NCBI RefSeq assembly: GCF_949628215.1
Contig: NC_134286.1
Coordinates: forward strand, 744,001-808,000
Direction: 5' to 3'
Length of the DNA stretch: 64,000 nt
From: Phalacrocorax aristotelis
Taxonomy: Eukaryota > Chordata > Aves > Suliformes > Phalacrocoracidae
In this document: in pieces, positions 1-14,509 of the stretch
How positions within the stretch are numbered: position 1 is the first letter of the stretch
Layout: each line of letters starts with the position of its first letter
Program-made: the position numbers and the translations under genes
The notes under the pieces: generated by a model
What the model was told of the DNA's origin: nothing
Seen by the model: only the letters and a program-made list of their open reading frames with translations
Database searches by the model: none

Positions 1-1212
1 ACCAGGTGCCTGGCAGAGCGGGTAGCGCTGCCTGCGGACAGCATGCGTGCGGAGGAGCTGCCGGGCAGAGCGACGAGGGATGGAGCAGCCCGGAGTACGC
101 TGCCCTCCCGGGCAGCCCCCCAGTAATCACCGCCAGCAAGGGGAGAGGGCTGCTTGGGGTGGTCCGAAGGGCGTCGCTGAGAAGGGATAGGAAAAAATGC
201 AACAAAGGCCCTTCTGGGCTGGCTGAATGGTAGGAAAAACCATCAGGAAGGGTGACAAGGCTGGGGAGCTGCCTCCTCCTCCCAGCAGGGAGGGTGGGTG
301 CCACCCAGCTGCTCAGCACACCCAGACCTAAACCTGGGAAGGCTCCAGCAATGGGCTGGAAGGAACACCCTTGGCCTGGCCCTTACAGGGGGCTATAAAC
401 AGGGCACCCGAAGAGCTGCGTGCACCCGACGCACCCCGGCTCAGCAGGCGGACAAGGCTGAGCAAGCGGAGCCACCTCAGCCGCACGCACCCAGGCAAAG
501 CCGGGTTCAATCCTGACCCCGTTGTGAAGCGCAGAGTGCACGTACAGCCCAGCCCACGCCAGACCTGAGGTCAAGGCATTTTCAGGTGAGCCGTTCACGC
601 TGCCCGCCTTGCAGGATGCCTTCTGCCACCCGCGCTGCCTCCTTGCCTGACAGCGCTCAAAACCCTTCCCTGCTCCGGGTGAGGTCCAGCGGGACAGCCG
701 GCCCGGCCACAACACGGCTATAGACGCGTCTGCCTTGTTTTGCGGGGAAAGGACACCGAGATGCACGGTGACACGGCTGCCGGAGCCGGGGAGCTCAGGC
801 AACGCCAATGCTGGAAAAGGCCGATTGCTTGGGCTGGATCCGCATGCCCCCGCATCAAGCACTCCCCAGCACCCGCGGACAGAGCACCTCCACGTGCGAA
901 GGGCCCACCGGCGCGAGTGGCTTATCCTGCCCAGCCAAGCAGGGGGCAAGGGGGTGCTTCCACCCACGCGGGGCTCCCCCAGGCTCCAGCAAGAATCCCA
1001 GGCTTAGCTGCTGCGGGCTTGCAAAGGCACGCGGAGCCCCTGTGCTCCGCTCTGGCACCCACTCAGCTCACACCAGAGCTGCAGACCCCACGAGGGATTA
1101 GCCCCGGGTCGGGGTGAGGGGGGCACCGGGCAGGCCCGGTACTGATAAGCAGCAATTTGCACTAAAGCTTTCCAAACCTCCGCACCGGCCCGGCTACTGG
1201 CAGTGCATCCTC

Positions 1213-1248
1213 CACGCGTGACACCCCCCCCACGCGTGACACCCCCCC
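1213..1248. repeat. Two copies of an 18-bp CpG/C-rich unit
   Basis: An 18-bp unit, a CACGCGTGACA core followed by a run of C, is repeated twice in direct orientation with no spacer. Each copy contains an MluI-like ACGCGT. It is a small local tandem duplication in noncoding GC-rich DNA and no function can be read from it. Confidence 0.8.
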
Positions 1249-4200
1249 CCGGCAGCGGCGCGGGAGAGGGCGCCCTCTGCCGGCCACGGCACGCCACACC
1301 CCACGCCAAGTGAGAGTGCCGGGGAAAGGCACAGCAGGGAAACGACTTAACGGAGTTAAAAAGAATAATATGAATGCTTGGGAAAAGGGCCTTTGCTCCA
1401 GCTGACCACCCACCGTGGAAACCCACGCACCCACCGCGAACACATCCTGAGCAGCCCCGGGATGGTCATTATCTGTGTCTCTTTTTCCAACAATCAAAAT
1501 AAACGGGGTGGGGGAAACCCACACAAAACCCCAAAACAAAAGCCAAAACCAAAAAAGTTAACAACTTCTTTCAGGTGTACAAATAAAATCCGACCACCGA
1601 AACGAACAAACCAGAAGTGGGTGTCCTGGGGTAAGCTCATTCACAGGCATGGGCCCGGGGGTCTCTTGCTCGGCTAATGCAAGTATTATTCACATTTCAT
1701 AATTTTCCACTGCTGCAGATGGAGAACAGGAGAATTCTCACGTCTAACCCCGGGTCAGAGCTGGGCCCAGCCTGCGCTTGCCGCCCTCTCCCACCTTGGG
1801 GTGCCTCATCCCTTTCCCTGTCCGCCCACCCAACACAGAACGCTCGTTGGCTTTTCTCAACGCCCAGCTGTCAAAGCAGCCACCCACGCCGCTGCCGCCG
1901 CAGCCCTTCAGACCTGCGGGTCCCCAGTAAAACCCCGCCAAGGAGCGCCGGGCCCGGCAGAGCATCCCCGGCGCCTGCCAGCAGCAATCCCACCCGCGGG
2001 GCCCTGCCGGGGGTCTGCCAAGCACAGGGGTCTGTGCGGGGCACCGGGGCGCTACCCTCAAGTGGCCACAAACCTGGTCTGGCCTTGGGCATCCGCGCAA
2101 GGCGGGAGAGGAGCTGCCCGCTCCTCCCTCCTGCCCGCGCCAGCACCTCTCTGCAGGGCAGATAACCCAGAAACCGCCTCTGCCCCGTCCACCTCGACCC
2201 CTGCTCACCCCTCTGCATCCCTCATCCCGTGCCATGGGGTCACGCTCAGCCACGGCAGAGCAAGGAGGAGGAAGGGGAGGCACATCCCAAGAGCCAGCCG
2301 TGGCCGGGGGCCGCAGGGATGCTCCAGTGCCCGTCTCGGCACAGGGTCGGCGCCAGCGGGAAGTGAGCGAGCTGGCTCTGGCCAAGAGGAGGAGGATGGC
2401 TTCAACATCCTTGTTTACGAAAGGAAAATCAGGGGAAAGAAGTTAATTGGCACACACGAAATGGCAGCTGGTGTCACCAGCTGCACGAGTACAGCAGGCA
2501 GGATTTCACCAATACTGAATTCCCCAGCTTCCAAGGGAGGAGGGCGAGAGGGAGGAAGGGAGAAGCTCAGAGACATATGCACAACAGCATCATTCATGGG
2601 AGCTGATTTTGTGCAACAAGGGTCCTGTGTCTGGCTCAGAGCTCTAGGCAATTAAAACAGCAGCCACAGATCTCAGAGAAAGAGCAGGAATTTATCTGAG
2701 GAATCCGGATTATGTGGCCACTGCTGAACCAGAGCAAAAAGCCTCCAGCTCTTGGAAGGTAAACACGTTTGCGAGCAATGAGAAGCAACAACCAGCTCAA
2801 TTACCCCAACTGTTTCTGCTTCGCCTGCCCATGCCAGAGCCTCCTCCTGTTACATGGAGGGGAGTAGCGCTGCTGGTCCTCCTGCCGTGCGAACGGTACC
2901 GCCAAGGGGGCGGTGAGGAAGCAGGACCCCCAGTCCACCCATGGGCTTTGCCGTAGCGGGCAGACAGAGGAGCAGCCTGGCAGGCAAGATGGCGTTGTGT
3001 TTGCAGTCGTGGGGTCACAAGCAACGCTAACTACCGCAGGTCTGCTACAGGTTCAACAAACCAGAAACGGTTTGTTGTTCCAGAGATAACGGTGGTGGTC
3101 TGCATGCCTAAGGAAGAGGGTTTCCATTCTGGTCCAGCCTCAGGAAGCACGTGCCGGGTTTACCAAGAGAAGATGCTGATTGATCTCTTGGAAATCTCAC
3201 TGGCACGGCTGGCTCCTGGGCAGGCCTGGGAGAGGATTTGCGGCTGTGCTCCCAGATCTTGTGCGATCGTCCCAAAACAACCTCCTGCCCTCTCTGTCCC
3301 CTGCCCCACTGGGCCGACAGCCCCTGGCCGCAGCTCACCCCAGCATGCCAGCGCCGAGGTCCGGCGGCGGGAGATCTTTGGAAAACTCTGTTTTCCCCTC
3401 ACCAACAACAACCAACGCTGAGCTCCCCACCCCTGAGGAACAGCCCGTGTCCACCCTGCGCGTTTTGGGCTGTTCCTGAAGGGATTGTTTAACAGCAGGA
3501 GGAACGAGTCTCCGAGGCAAGTCTCGGGGCAGGGGTGAGATGTAACTCTTCGCTGAGCATCGCAGCTGACTGAGAAGCCGAGCCACAGCGGTTCCTCTTT
3601 CGCACATCCCAAAACAAATCGCTTTCAGGATTTATCCACACACCGTTATCAGTCACCTTTAAAAGCCACATCAAATCAGTTTTAGCACTGGAGTTCCAAA
3701 CAAAGAAAAATTCCTTAAGCATGGTAACTGTCTTCATGAAAAGACTGATACGAGTGTCATTAAGACACCGTCAAATGCAAAATAATGCCTTTTTGTTGAC
3801 GAAAAGCGTGGGTTCTTTTCTGACCTGCTTTACCAGTCAGCTCAGGACAGACGCCGCGTGGCTTTGGGACCCCGGCTCCACACCCACCAGGAGATGGGCT
3901 CAGAGAGAAGTCCCCCCGCACCTCCATTCTCCCCCAGTGTTTTCAGCAGTGAAGAGAGAAGCTGGGGCTGCAGGAGCATCCCTGCTCCAGCACCCCCTGA
4001 GCTCACAGAAAACCAGTCCCTAGGACGGAGCTGGCAAAGAGAGCAGGGTTAGTACCTGCACGGCAGAGCGACACGGCTCAGGGCTCTGCCTTACCCAGAC
4101 ATTGTTGCCAGCCATTATAAACACATCAAACATCACCAGCACTGCACTTTTCCCCAGGGACATCAGCAGATGCGATCTGTCCCTCCTGCCGTACCAGGAA

Positions 4201-7200
4201 CACCCTTATCAGCCCGCTCAGGCACAGCAGGCTGCAGAGACACCAGGCCAGAACATCACCCAAATTCGCATAATTTTACATCGAAAGGAAAACAAAACCC
4301 TGGGCCCCTCTCAGCACACATTTTCAGGCCGGACTCTTGCTTTTTCCACACCACCTTCTGCCAGCAGCACCCCCATGCCCCCTGCCCTTCCCTACGCTCT
4401 GCTATCGTAGGATGCTACCTGCGCCCACCGCACCCCCCCGGACCGGGCCAGTGGGCTGACACCCCCCCCCACCCAGGGACCACCCGGAGCCCTGGCCCCG
4501 CAGCCACCCATCATTGCGCTCGCAGCTGGTATTCAAAGCACCACGGACATTTCTGGCAGGATTGAGCGTCTCTTCATTAAGAAAAGAAGGATTTAACCCG
4601 ACCCGACTGGCCTGCCAACACCTCACACCTTTTTTTTCCCACCTGACCTCTCACGCTTTGAGAAGAGAACTCCATGAGTATTACAGAGCACCCACAAAGG
4701 CCGTGCGGCACCCGGAGCCGCCTTCGTTCACAGCAAAGTTCTCTCCAGAAGTACGAGCAGGTTATTTCAGACACAGGAAACATTACCTTTCTTTGCATCT
4801 TTAACGCAGCTTACATGTCACAGCTCCTACCAAAGAAAAAAATATCGTAGAGCCAAACCTGTCAGTTTTCCATGCATTTTCTCATTTTAATTTCAGGGAA
4901 GTAACCACACTCAGAACTCCCCTCCTGTTCCTTTTGGTCTCATGGAAGCTACCCAGGGATGCAGATATTATTGTACTTTCTTGCCTGGAATTTCTTTCCA
5001 GTCCATTTCAATGGCTTCTTGCTGCCATGGGGAGCACTCGGGGACATACTGGGTGGAAGGGGCCTTTCCCAGCGCAGTCTCCACACTGCCCACACGCCCC
5101 GCAGCCCAGCCAGCTCAGGGGAAAGCCCTCCCTCGAACCAAGGCTCACTTTTTCTGGCCTTCAAAGAAAATCACCCACTTTGTGATAGGATCCTGCTGTT
5201 CAGAAGGGGGAATCTGCATTTTGTTAGCTACAGGAAACAGAAGAACTTCCAGACCCTGAAATTAAAGACCAAGAAGGGCAGAGGAGATGAGCTGGGGGTT
5301 GGGGACCAGTTACTGTGGCAGTCGCTGGTTTTCAGAGTTACAGGCATTTTTATAGGCAGAAGGGGAACAAGGGCAAGAAATGGCTTCATTTTGTGGGCTG
5401 GAGGGGCCTCTGACCTCTGACAAACACCTTCCGCACGGTCAGTTATTGGAAACACTTAAGCATGGCTGAGTTGGTTTCGATTTTCTGTTAAATTATTTTT
5501 TCCTCATTTCAGGTTTTCGGCTCGTTTCTCGGGAGCCAGTCAGAGCAGCACGAGCGCTCGGCAGCCGGCCGCCCTTTGCGGGGGGAGAGGGGCTGGAAGA
5601 GCGGGGGGCTGATCCAGCAGCCTTCGCGTTTTTGCCAAAAGAGCAAAAAGGTGGCACGAGAACAAACAAAAAGTGTTGAAAATCGCTGTAGGCCAAGACA
5701 TTAACAGGAGCCCTTTGCATGCCCGTATCGCTGCCGTGGCGGTTCCTGTTAATTAACAAAGGATGTAATTACATGCACGGCTCCCTGGGTTTATATGGGC
5801 CTGCCTTTCCCGCAACCAGGTCTCTGCGGGGCTGCAGAGACGCAGCAGCACAAAGCAGCGGCTCCCGGAAAGCAGAGGCTCCGGCGGGACGGGCAGTGCC
5901 CAGCACGGCACTGAGGAAAGGGTTTTACTGAGAGTGTGGAGGGCACCGACCCCGAGGGACCCCCAGACAGAGACCCAGGGGACAAGCGGGGAACGCCACA
6001 GCTCGCAGCCTTGGCTCTGCCCAGAGGCTTCAGCGCCAGCCTACCTTCCAGGGGAAATCAAACCAATATGGATAAATACGTATCAAAGAGCTCAGCGGTT
6101 CAAAAATAACCTCGAGGGGTCACGGAGGGGGCTGAAAAGGAAACGCTGGAGAGCGTGTCTCAAGCCTGAGGAGATGCTGTCCCCAGCTTCTGAGAAAACA
6201 TCTGATGGAAGGAAGCATGAACTGTTTGCTCTGAAGCTGCCCTGGCAGGGAGATTTGTAGTGCGTAAATTCTTGTTTTGGAATTATCTTTTTTACTTTTT
6301 TTTAACTCTTTTACTACTTAGAGTTAATCACAAGGCATTTTACACTAGTCAGACAGGGAATCAATTCCCAGTGATAGGAGAGCGCCCAGGATAAGGCCAC
6401 GGAGGCTGTAACCGAAGGAAAATTAGAGTATTTGAGAAATTACTCTCTCCATTCATGAAAAATAACCAAAAGAGTGGCAGAGCCCATCCGAGTGCGGTCG
6501 GTGCCACTGCTGCCAAGCCAGCATCAGGGGCTGCGCGGCTCGGGGATGGACCCGGAGGTACTTTGGGACGGAGGTCAGCGTTTCAGTGCGTTTCAGTGTT
6601 TCACCAGCCGAGCCCGAGACTGACCCCGCGGCGGGCGGGAAGAGGAAAAAGCAACACAGGCTCCCCTTCATCACATGTCACGCCAAAACCGCTAGTAATC
6701 ACATTCAGTTCAGCTTTTCTACTTCCTACCTCTTCGCTCAGCATCCAGACCCTCGGCCACGTTTCCCACCACGAAACAGGCAGTGATTTCTAGGGAGCTT
6801 CAGAAGCCCCCAAAAACAGGCCCCTGCAGGCACGTCCAGCATCCCACCCCACGCCTTCAAGGCACGGGCCTCCTCTGGTCTCCTCTGTTGCGTGGATGCT
6901 GCAGCCAGAGCATGGCCCCGGTGCTGAGGGCAGTGGTGCCGGTCTCTGCATGGCCACACGCCCTCGCCACAGCCACCCTGCCACCCCCCTGGTCTCTCTC
7001 CCTTTCACCCCTAGGGAATAAGGGAAAAACAGATCCCAATACCCCTCTTCTTCCAAAAACAGGGCACCCAACATGCGGGCACATGCCAGGCAAGGAGCGA
7101 AGAGCTCGTGCTCGGGCTGCAAACCAAGAGAACCAGCGCAGGAGACTTTCATGTAAAGAGAGAAGAATAACTCAGTTGTGACAACGTATCAACAACAGCT

Positions 7201-10200
7201 AAATTTAGCAGGTTATTTTCAGAGATCCAGATGCTGGGTAAATACAACCCTATTATTTCATGCAGGGGCAAAAGTTCAGCAGAGTCCCTCATGCTTCTTT
7301 TCTCTGTTATTTCACCACATCCAGTCGCAGAAGCCAGCTTTTGAAATACTCTGACACCGTCATTGCCTGGCTGCACTGAAAGCAGCCGTTCCTCAGCAGT
7401 TAGAGGAGGCCACTGCCTAATGACATTCGCAGAGCACACTCTCGATCCTACTTTTGGAGAGGTCTGATGCTGCTATCGGCAGGAATTTATTCAGAGGATG
7501 CAATTTTCGCATGCATGCATGGCTGGTGTGCGAGCCTTTCCTTTCTGCTTTGTCTAGAACAATACATGGGAACCGAATGTCAGAGAGGAAGCCGAGGGTT
7601 AGGAAATCCATGGAAACCTGGCCCCGGCTGGGACGGCTCCAGCGGGACGGCTCAGGGCCGGGCACCGTGTCCCATGCAGCCCGGGGTCACCTGCAGGCAG
7701 GGACCCACGTGGCAACGCGAGGTGGGGTCCTGCCGCTGGGCAGGGCAGTGGGTGGGACGCGGGGGGCGCAGGGCTCACACACCACAGCAAGGGAGGCCTC
7801 GCTGCAGGGTCGGGGCAGAGGGCTCTCCCCCCGGGTAGCACACTGCACAACTTTGGCTGGTCTGTCTCAAAAATCAAAGTTCTGGGGTTTCTTCCTTCGG
7901 TTAAATTGCCTGAGAGAGGCTGTGACTCTGCCCGCGGAGGCAGGTTACCAGCGATGGCCCTTCACCACCTTGCTCGGTGCTCACACAGGCGTCGGGGGCA
8001 CCCGCTGGGCTGGCAGCGCTGCCAGGGGGAGACCGAGTCCCCACATGCTCCGGTGAAATGTTACCCCCAAGCAAGCGGATTAAATCCAGGCTGTTTTCCA
8101 CCGTTACTGCTGAGTGAGCTGAGCACGGCATACCCAGCTATTTTAGCGCCAGTGGGAAGCAGCAGCGACTGCGCACAGCTGGGTTTAGGGAAGGGGCTGC
8201 GGCAGCACAGCCCCAGCTCCAGCTGCTCATGGGCAGGGACGGCGCCTGGGAGCTGGGAACGGGTCCGGCTGCGCCTCGGTCAGCGGCTCAAGGAGTTTGC
8301 CAGCTGCGGAGGGAATCAAGAAGCGATGGAAGAGCCAGGAGAGGCACGCTCCCAACGGTTATTGGGATAAACTGGAACCAACTCCACCCTGCCTCGCATT
8401 GTTGACTTGAGAGCTGAGGTCCTCTTGGCACCCACCCCAAAGTGATTAAAAATATCATCAGGGAAGGGACGGTGTCCCCCGAGACCACTGCCTGAATGAC
8501 CCCCATTTGTCAGAGCACCTTCTGGGGACGGTCAGCCAGGAGGACAGCAAGCAACTGCACCAACCTCTTCTCAGAGCTTTAAAAACCCCAGCGGAGGGTA
8601 TGAACTCACCGCGGGCTTGCTCCAAGTCCAGCGTAATTCACACGAAAGGGAGAGCTTCAGCCACTCTCCACTGGGCACCATACTGCTGCAGGCTGCAGCG
8701 ATGCTGAGTAGCCCACTACGGCCCCAGTCGATGCATCGACTCGCAGGTGTAAAACCACACGGCTGCTCACGTACGCGAGGGTTCCTGCTCCTCCTGCCGT
8801 CAGACCCCTGCGCGAGCGTGAGGCCGTGGCGGCTGAGCATCCCTCCAGCAGCGCCGAGCTCCTCAGGCTGGGACGGGGACGCGTGGCCAGGAAGGTGCGG
8901 GCTGGGATTGCTGTGAACGTAGCTGAGCCTTTACCAGGAGAGACTTGGATTTTACAGGCGGTTTTAACCAAGAGGCAAAAACCTTTAAACATACGTCCCC
9001 CTAAAATCCTAGCCATGGATGCCATCCCTAGGAGTCTTCCCTGCCCCTTCCCCCTGCACAGGGCTCTTTAACCCTTTTTAACAAGCTCTTGACATTCATG
9101 TTGTTAATCTCTCCAGTGAAAGGGCAAGAGGGACCACCCAGGATTACCTCTGAAGCTCCATTCACAAAGCACCTTTTGTTGCCCAGAGCTTTCCTGTGCT
9201 CCTGGGCTCTTGCGCTGGCTGGGCTCAGAGCTCACCTAACCCTTACATAGGTGAAAAACAAGAGGCCGAGTTGTTGCCCTCCAGTTAGGGGAACTGCTCG
9301 GAGACCCCAGGCACATCCCACGGGCTCCCTGCAAAGGCAGCATCTCCCGTTTCACGGCGCTGGAGGCTCCGGCCGGCAGCACAGGCAGCACCGCTTCTCC
9401 CTGCCGTCGCTGCCGTTCGAGGGCTGTCGTCTGCGGGACCTGTTCTGACCTCTGTGCCAAAAGGGCTCAGGAGTGCTCCAGGGTCCCTCCGCTCCCGCAG
9501 CTGCTGGGAGCCATACGCTGGCTGTAGGACCCGGCCAGGGTTACTTCTGGAGGCGGCGCTGAGCCAAGAGCCTCCCTTAGTCCAACTGGTGAGATTTTAA
9601 AATGCAGGACCTCTGCATATCTTGCCCACGAGCAGGGCCACGCTTGCCCACGGCTGTTTGTCCAGGGCTGAACACGAGGACAAAGCGAGATGCAGAGCAT
9701 TTTACACCCAGCAGAGCAGCGGCCAGGACCATCAACACCATTTCAGACAAGTTTGGCAGCAGGTGCCCTGTCCGGGACCCCACGAGCCCTGTCCCCATCC
9801 CTGGTCCCCAGCACCACAGGCACACACCTCCTCTTCCCACCAGCCTCCCCGGCACCCACGAGCCCCCTGCGGCAGGGTGGACCCAGCCCCCAGCCTCTCC
9901 CCCACCTTTGCAGAGGGATGGTCAGAGCAGAAGCAGCCCACAGATGTGCAGACAACAACCACGGATTAGCCACGAGCTGCAACGCGATTCCCTCCTGCGC
10001 AGCTGTCGCTGGTGAGACAACTCAATCACACACAGCGGAGGGGGCTCCAAGCCGGGGGAGACCCTCCTCCCTACGGCACAGCAGTGTCAAGGCTCTGGAG
10101 CTCCTAATGAGCTTATCTGCAGAGCATGAAGTGGTTGACCACAAAGAAGAGAGGAACTGGGAAGGAACCAGCAAGAAGCAGGGCCACTGCCGGGCTGGGA

Positions 10201-11292
10201 TGCCCTGGTTGAACAGCTCACCATGTTGGCACAGCTACGGCAGCGCAGGCAGGCCGGCGAGGGGCCCAATCCTGTCCGCAGACTGCTCCACACCCACAGT
10301 GGCCGGGGTTCCACACCGCTAACTGGCAACGAGTGCAACGTACGGCCGAGCTGCGTTTGCAGCCAGGGTGGGGAAAGGATGGGGTGAAGGAAGGGCTGGG
10401 CACGTCATGGGGGGTCCCTCCTGCATCGCTGGGGCTTGGCGGGTGCCCTGGCTGGCACTGCCTCACGCTGGCTGCCTTTCCTGCCCCTTTGAAAAACGAC
10501 AGTTTGGGGCAAAAAGCATACTGCTGGCAGAAGAAACCAGAAGTCCAGCAAGAGGGCTGTCCCCTCCTTGTAACCCCAGCCCACCCCGCAGTGAGCACAT
10601 TCCTGACCCAAAAAAAGTTTGTTGCAGCTTACCTGCATCTTTTTTATCTTCTAGCAATGTGAAACACTGTGAAAAGAAAGAAAAAAAAAACAGAAATCAT
10701 TTTGTTATCTTCTTGATTTTTACATTCATGGTCTCCTACCACTCACGTTCAGGCTCGGTCCCCACTCCAGCCCCTTCAGCCACTGGTCCACGCCTGGGTA
10801 CCAGTAGAGTTTGGGAAGTTGCCGGGGGGGGCGAGCAGGTGACTGCAGGGTCCCCGGGAGGTGCCGTAGGGTTCCCTTGTCTGGCTTTTGCTACAGAGGG
10901 CAACACACATGGAATGTGAGCGCAGCCAGGATGCAGCAGCAGGCAGGAGAGCGGGCGCAGGGCAGAGGCAGCCCCAGGAGAGATGCAGGGCCGTGGGCTG
11001 GGGACCACCTCCCTCCCTGCCCCCTGGAGAGGAGCCAGGACCAGCGGTGCCTGAGCCAGCTCTGAGGACAAGCAGAGGTCAGCAAAGGACATGCCCAGCA
11101 TGCGCCCAGCACGGTGGCTCCCTGCCTCCTGGAAGCCATCGGAGAAGGAGCAGCAGCCAGGTGATGCCTGTGAGCTGCCTGCACACCCACACACCGTGCA
11201 CTGTGCATCACACTCGGGTCTGCTCCTGCAGCCCCTGCACAGCCTTCTGGAAACAGGGCTCTGCCACAGGAAACCTGTGGGTCACCTCCCGT

Positions 11293-11312
11293 TCCTCCTC
11301 CTCCTCCTCCTC
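11293..11312. repeat. (TCC)n microsatellite
   Basis: About 20 bp of uninterrupted TCC triplets. On the minus strand this is a GGA repeat and is read as a glutamate run in a chance ORF. It is simple-sequence DNA. Confidence 0.9.
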
Positions 11313-12395
11313 ACCAGGGTCTGATGCCCAGGGGTTGGAGTGGGCAGAGCTGAAAGGCACACTCCCTGCAGGCCAGTCCCTGTGGCTGTCCTTAGCTGCG
11401 TCCCACTGTCCTCTCTCCAGCTCAGGTCCCTCACCCAAGCATCTCTCAGCTCCTCACAGCTGCTGCTCCACCTGCAGCAGAGCCAGCGGCTCCAGTGCCT
11501 TTCCACTGGAGAAACCCCCGGGGAGAGCACCCGTGGCAGGACAACAGCTGGAGAACCCACTCCGAGCCTTTCAGCCAGACCCCACCGCTGTCTTCCCCTC
11601 CCAGGCAGCCCCCTCCCACCACATGGGCACTCCAGGACCCAGGTTCCACAGTGTTCCAAGGGCTTTGGGAGAAGAGCATCGTCACGGTGCATGAAGCACA
11701 ATGGCTTTTCCAAGACAAATTTCAGAAGAATCCAGCCTCACCCCCAGGGCTCAGGGAGTTTTAGGGATGGCGGCTTTGGGCACTGTCTCCAGCGGCAGAG
11801 CAAGGGGGAAGGGACCATCAGCAGTGGAGGGGAACTGCAGCAGATCCTCTGAGGAAGGGCTCTGCTAACTGTGTGAGAAACAGCTGGAGCAGAAGGGATA
11901 GATCCCAGGACACTCGGACCCTGCCTCAGAGTGAATTACTGAAGGAGGCCTTTTCCTTTTGAGCCTCCACAGGGAATTTCAGCACAGGGACCTGCAGCCC
12001 AGCAAAGCCCTGACCGAGAGCTCATGGAGTTTCCCCTCCCAGTTGCATCTATGCTCACTGGCGTTGCACCCTATCTCCACTTGCCCTCCAGTTCCCGCAA
12101 GGAAAGAAAAGGGTGTTGTGCACTGACAGGTCACCAAGACGGACAAGACACAGGGTCAACCCCAAACCAGCACAGCTCTGCACTCCAACCAGTGCCACAC
12201 TGGCCTGTGCTGGAGCTGGGTCTGGCTCTGGGGGAGCGTCGGTGAGGCAGACCCTCACTCCAGAGGAGGAAGCACTGGGCTGGTGTCCCCCGAACACGCA
12301 TGTCCCTTGGTACCTGTGCGGCTGCAGAGATGCCAATGGAGATGTTAGCGGGCCTGGGAGCAGAGCATACAATGGTGCAGGCACAGAAAGCCAAC

Positions 12396-12433
12396 AATAA
12401 AGAAAGGAAATAAAAAAAAAAAAAAAAAAAAAA
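12396..12433 (+). repeat. A22 tract preceded by AATAAA
   Basis: An AATAAA hexamer at 12,396-12,401 lies 11 bp before a run of 22 A residues (12,412-12,433). A polyadenylation-type hexamer followed by poly(A) in the genome is what a retroposed transcript end looks like. I recognise no parent gene upstream and did not find target-site duplications. It could equally be an ordinary A-rich microsatellite. Confidence 0.6.
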
Positions 12434-13444
12434 GCAGAAAGCAGGCTGGCCTCTCACTCGCCAAGCCTCTCCATGGGCACAGCACCCGCGGTGGGGAAGG
12501 GGCCACCAGCACCACACACAGGAGCTGCCCCTCGCCTACGGCTCGACTTCTGCAGGGACAAAGCCAAGGGAAATGGGATTTACAGATGGCAGAGCCTTGC
12601 CAGCACGTGGGAGACGATGGCAATTTGCATGGAGGTGGAGGAGCAGGAGGGTCCCGGCGCTGCCCAGGCCCCGAGGCGAGCGCAGAGCCCAGGACCCTCC
12701 CCAGGCCCCTGGCCCCTCTCCAGACACAGGCGAGCCCCCTCCAGCGCAGCTGTAGCCCTGCTCAGCAGGGCCAGAGGAGTCGGTAGGGCAGCGGGGATCG
12801 CTGCAGGAATGCAGCACGCTGCTGAGCCGGCCTTTCCCACGGGCCACCCGGGACCCCTCTTCCTGCCGGGACAGCGGGGCTGGGGATGACCTTGGGGGAG
12901 ACGGGCTTAACCACCTCCCCGCTGCTGGGCTTCTCGCAACAGTGCCTGCCTGAGAGCTGCGTGCTCAGCTCTGTGCTCCCCCAGGAAAGCCTGGCAGACG
13001 CCCGAGTCCCACTCTGGCAGTGTGCGGGCAACTGGAGAGCATCAGAGCCAAAAATGTTTGGACAGGGAGATGATCACCCTATCGTGTCTGTTATCACAAG
13101 CTCTGCAAACATCAGCCTGGCAGCTGGCACAGGCAGTTGATACCTGTGGAGTGGGGCAAGGTCTGGTGGGTGATGAGGTAGGGCTGTTCTCCCAGGCCAT
13201 AGCAAGGGCAGGGAAAGCCGGTTCCTGTGCTAAAGCACCTTTGGGGAACCTCCTGTCCCCTGCTGTCATGTCCTGGCCCTAACACTTTCTTTTTCCCATG
13301 GAATCTTCCTCCAGCCACAGCTCCACCTCAGTTAACCTGGAAAACATCAATCCCACAGGCAGAGCCCTGCATGTTTCTCCCCCTTCAAGAAATTCCTCCG
13401 CTGTTCATAGTGAGTAGCTGAGCAACACCGGCACGGGGGGGAAG

Positions 13445-14509
13445 GTGGGAGACCAGGCTGAAGCAGAATCCTCAGCCCCATGTGAGGCCATGGGTGCTCG
13501 CCGAGGGGAATCAGGATGGTGGGTATCCTCCGTCCCTTCAGCTTCGCCGGTGCCAGCTGGCCCCAAAGCCCACCCAGCTGCTCAGCCCTTGGTTCCCACG
13601 AGGCAGGGCTGCTCCCCGGCTGCCCCCTCCCAACGCCTCGCACTCCACGGGGACTTGTGGGACCCAGGTGGGGACCGGCCAGACCTTGTCTGCTGGGTTG
13701 GGGGTGGCTGCTGCGGAACTGAAGTGGAAATATGGGAACGGCAGTATGCCGACGGAAGAGAGAAACAAAGCATCCACCAGAATACCTTGTGTTGCTGCAA
13801 GCAGCGCAACGGGAAGCTTAAAACCAGCAAAGGAAACTATGCAAAGAGCACAGCCGCTCCTGAACCTGGGAACAAGGCACCTGTAGTACCTAGCAGGGAG
13901 ACCCTTACCTCTGTTCTGGGGTTTTGCAATGCCAGACTCAACGGGAGCCTCATGGGCCGAGCTAACAAGGAAGCACAAAACGCAGAAGCATCATTTTGGC
14001 CCTCACCTCAGAGCATCAGGGAAGCTCCCATCCAGGCAGAGCCCCCTATCCTTCCCTGCTGGGCCACTGCTCCAAGGGAAGCACCACTTTGCTTACACCT
14101 AAAGCAACAGATTTTCCTTTTCCCCGTGGCAGGTAGCTGGTGGTGGTGTCCAAGGGACTCTCACCCCTGCTCTCCAGGGCTTGTTCTCCTTGGGCAGAGC
14201 CCATCCCTTCTGTGGGTAAAGCCCAGCTATCTCATGGCAAATATCTTCTGGAGCCTCCAGTTGCCTGGAGCTTCCCTTATCCCTGGAGGGAATATCCCTG
14301 GAGCTTCCCAGGCCCCTGCACGGCTCCCTGGCCATGACTCCTCAGTTCCCGGGGATGACGGGGGGGAGGAAGAGCCCCAGAACCAAAGGGCAAATTTACT
14401 CCCAGACCCACGGATTACTTTTGCCACGCTCAGCCCCCACACTGCTCCAGGCATACTGCAAATGGGTTTGTTAAGCAAGAAGCAGATCAACTATCAGCTT
14501 AATTGGTAA
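13445..14509 (+). other. Long ORF of 354 codons, probably chance
   Basis: This is the longest ATG-initiated open frame in the window. The conceptual product is rich in Pro, Ala, Ser, Gly and Trp, has no signal peptide, membrane segment or motif I recognise, and resembles no family known to me. It lies in the presumed STARD8 intron, antisense to that gene, in GC-rich DNA where stop codons are rare. It is recorded because of its length. I think it is not a gene. Confidence 0.15.

Noticed and set aside
495-520. tRNA-like B-box string GGTTCAATCC
   Set aside because: No A box at proper spacing and no cloverleaf arms around it.
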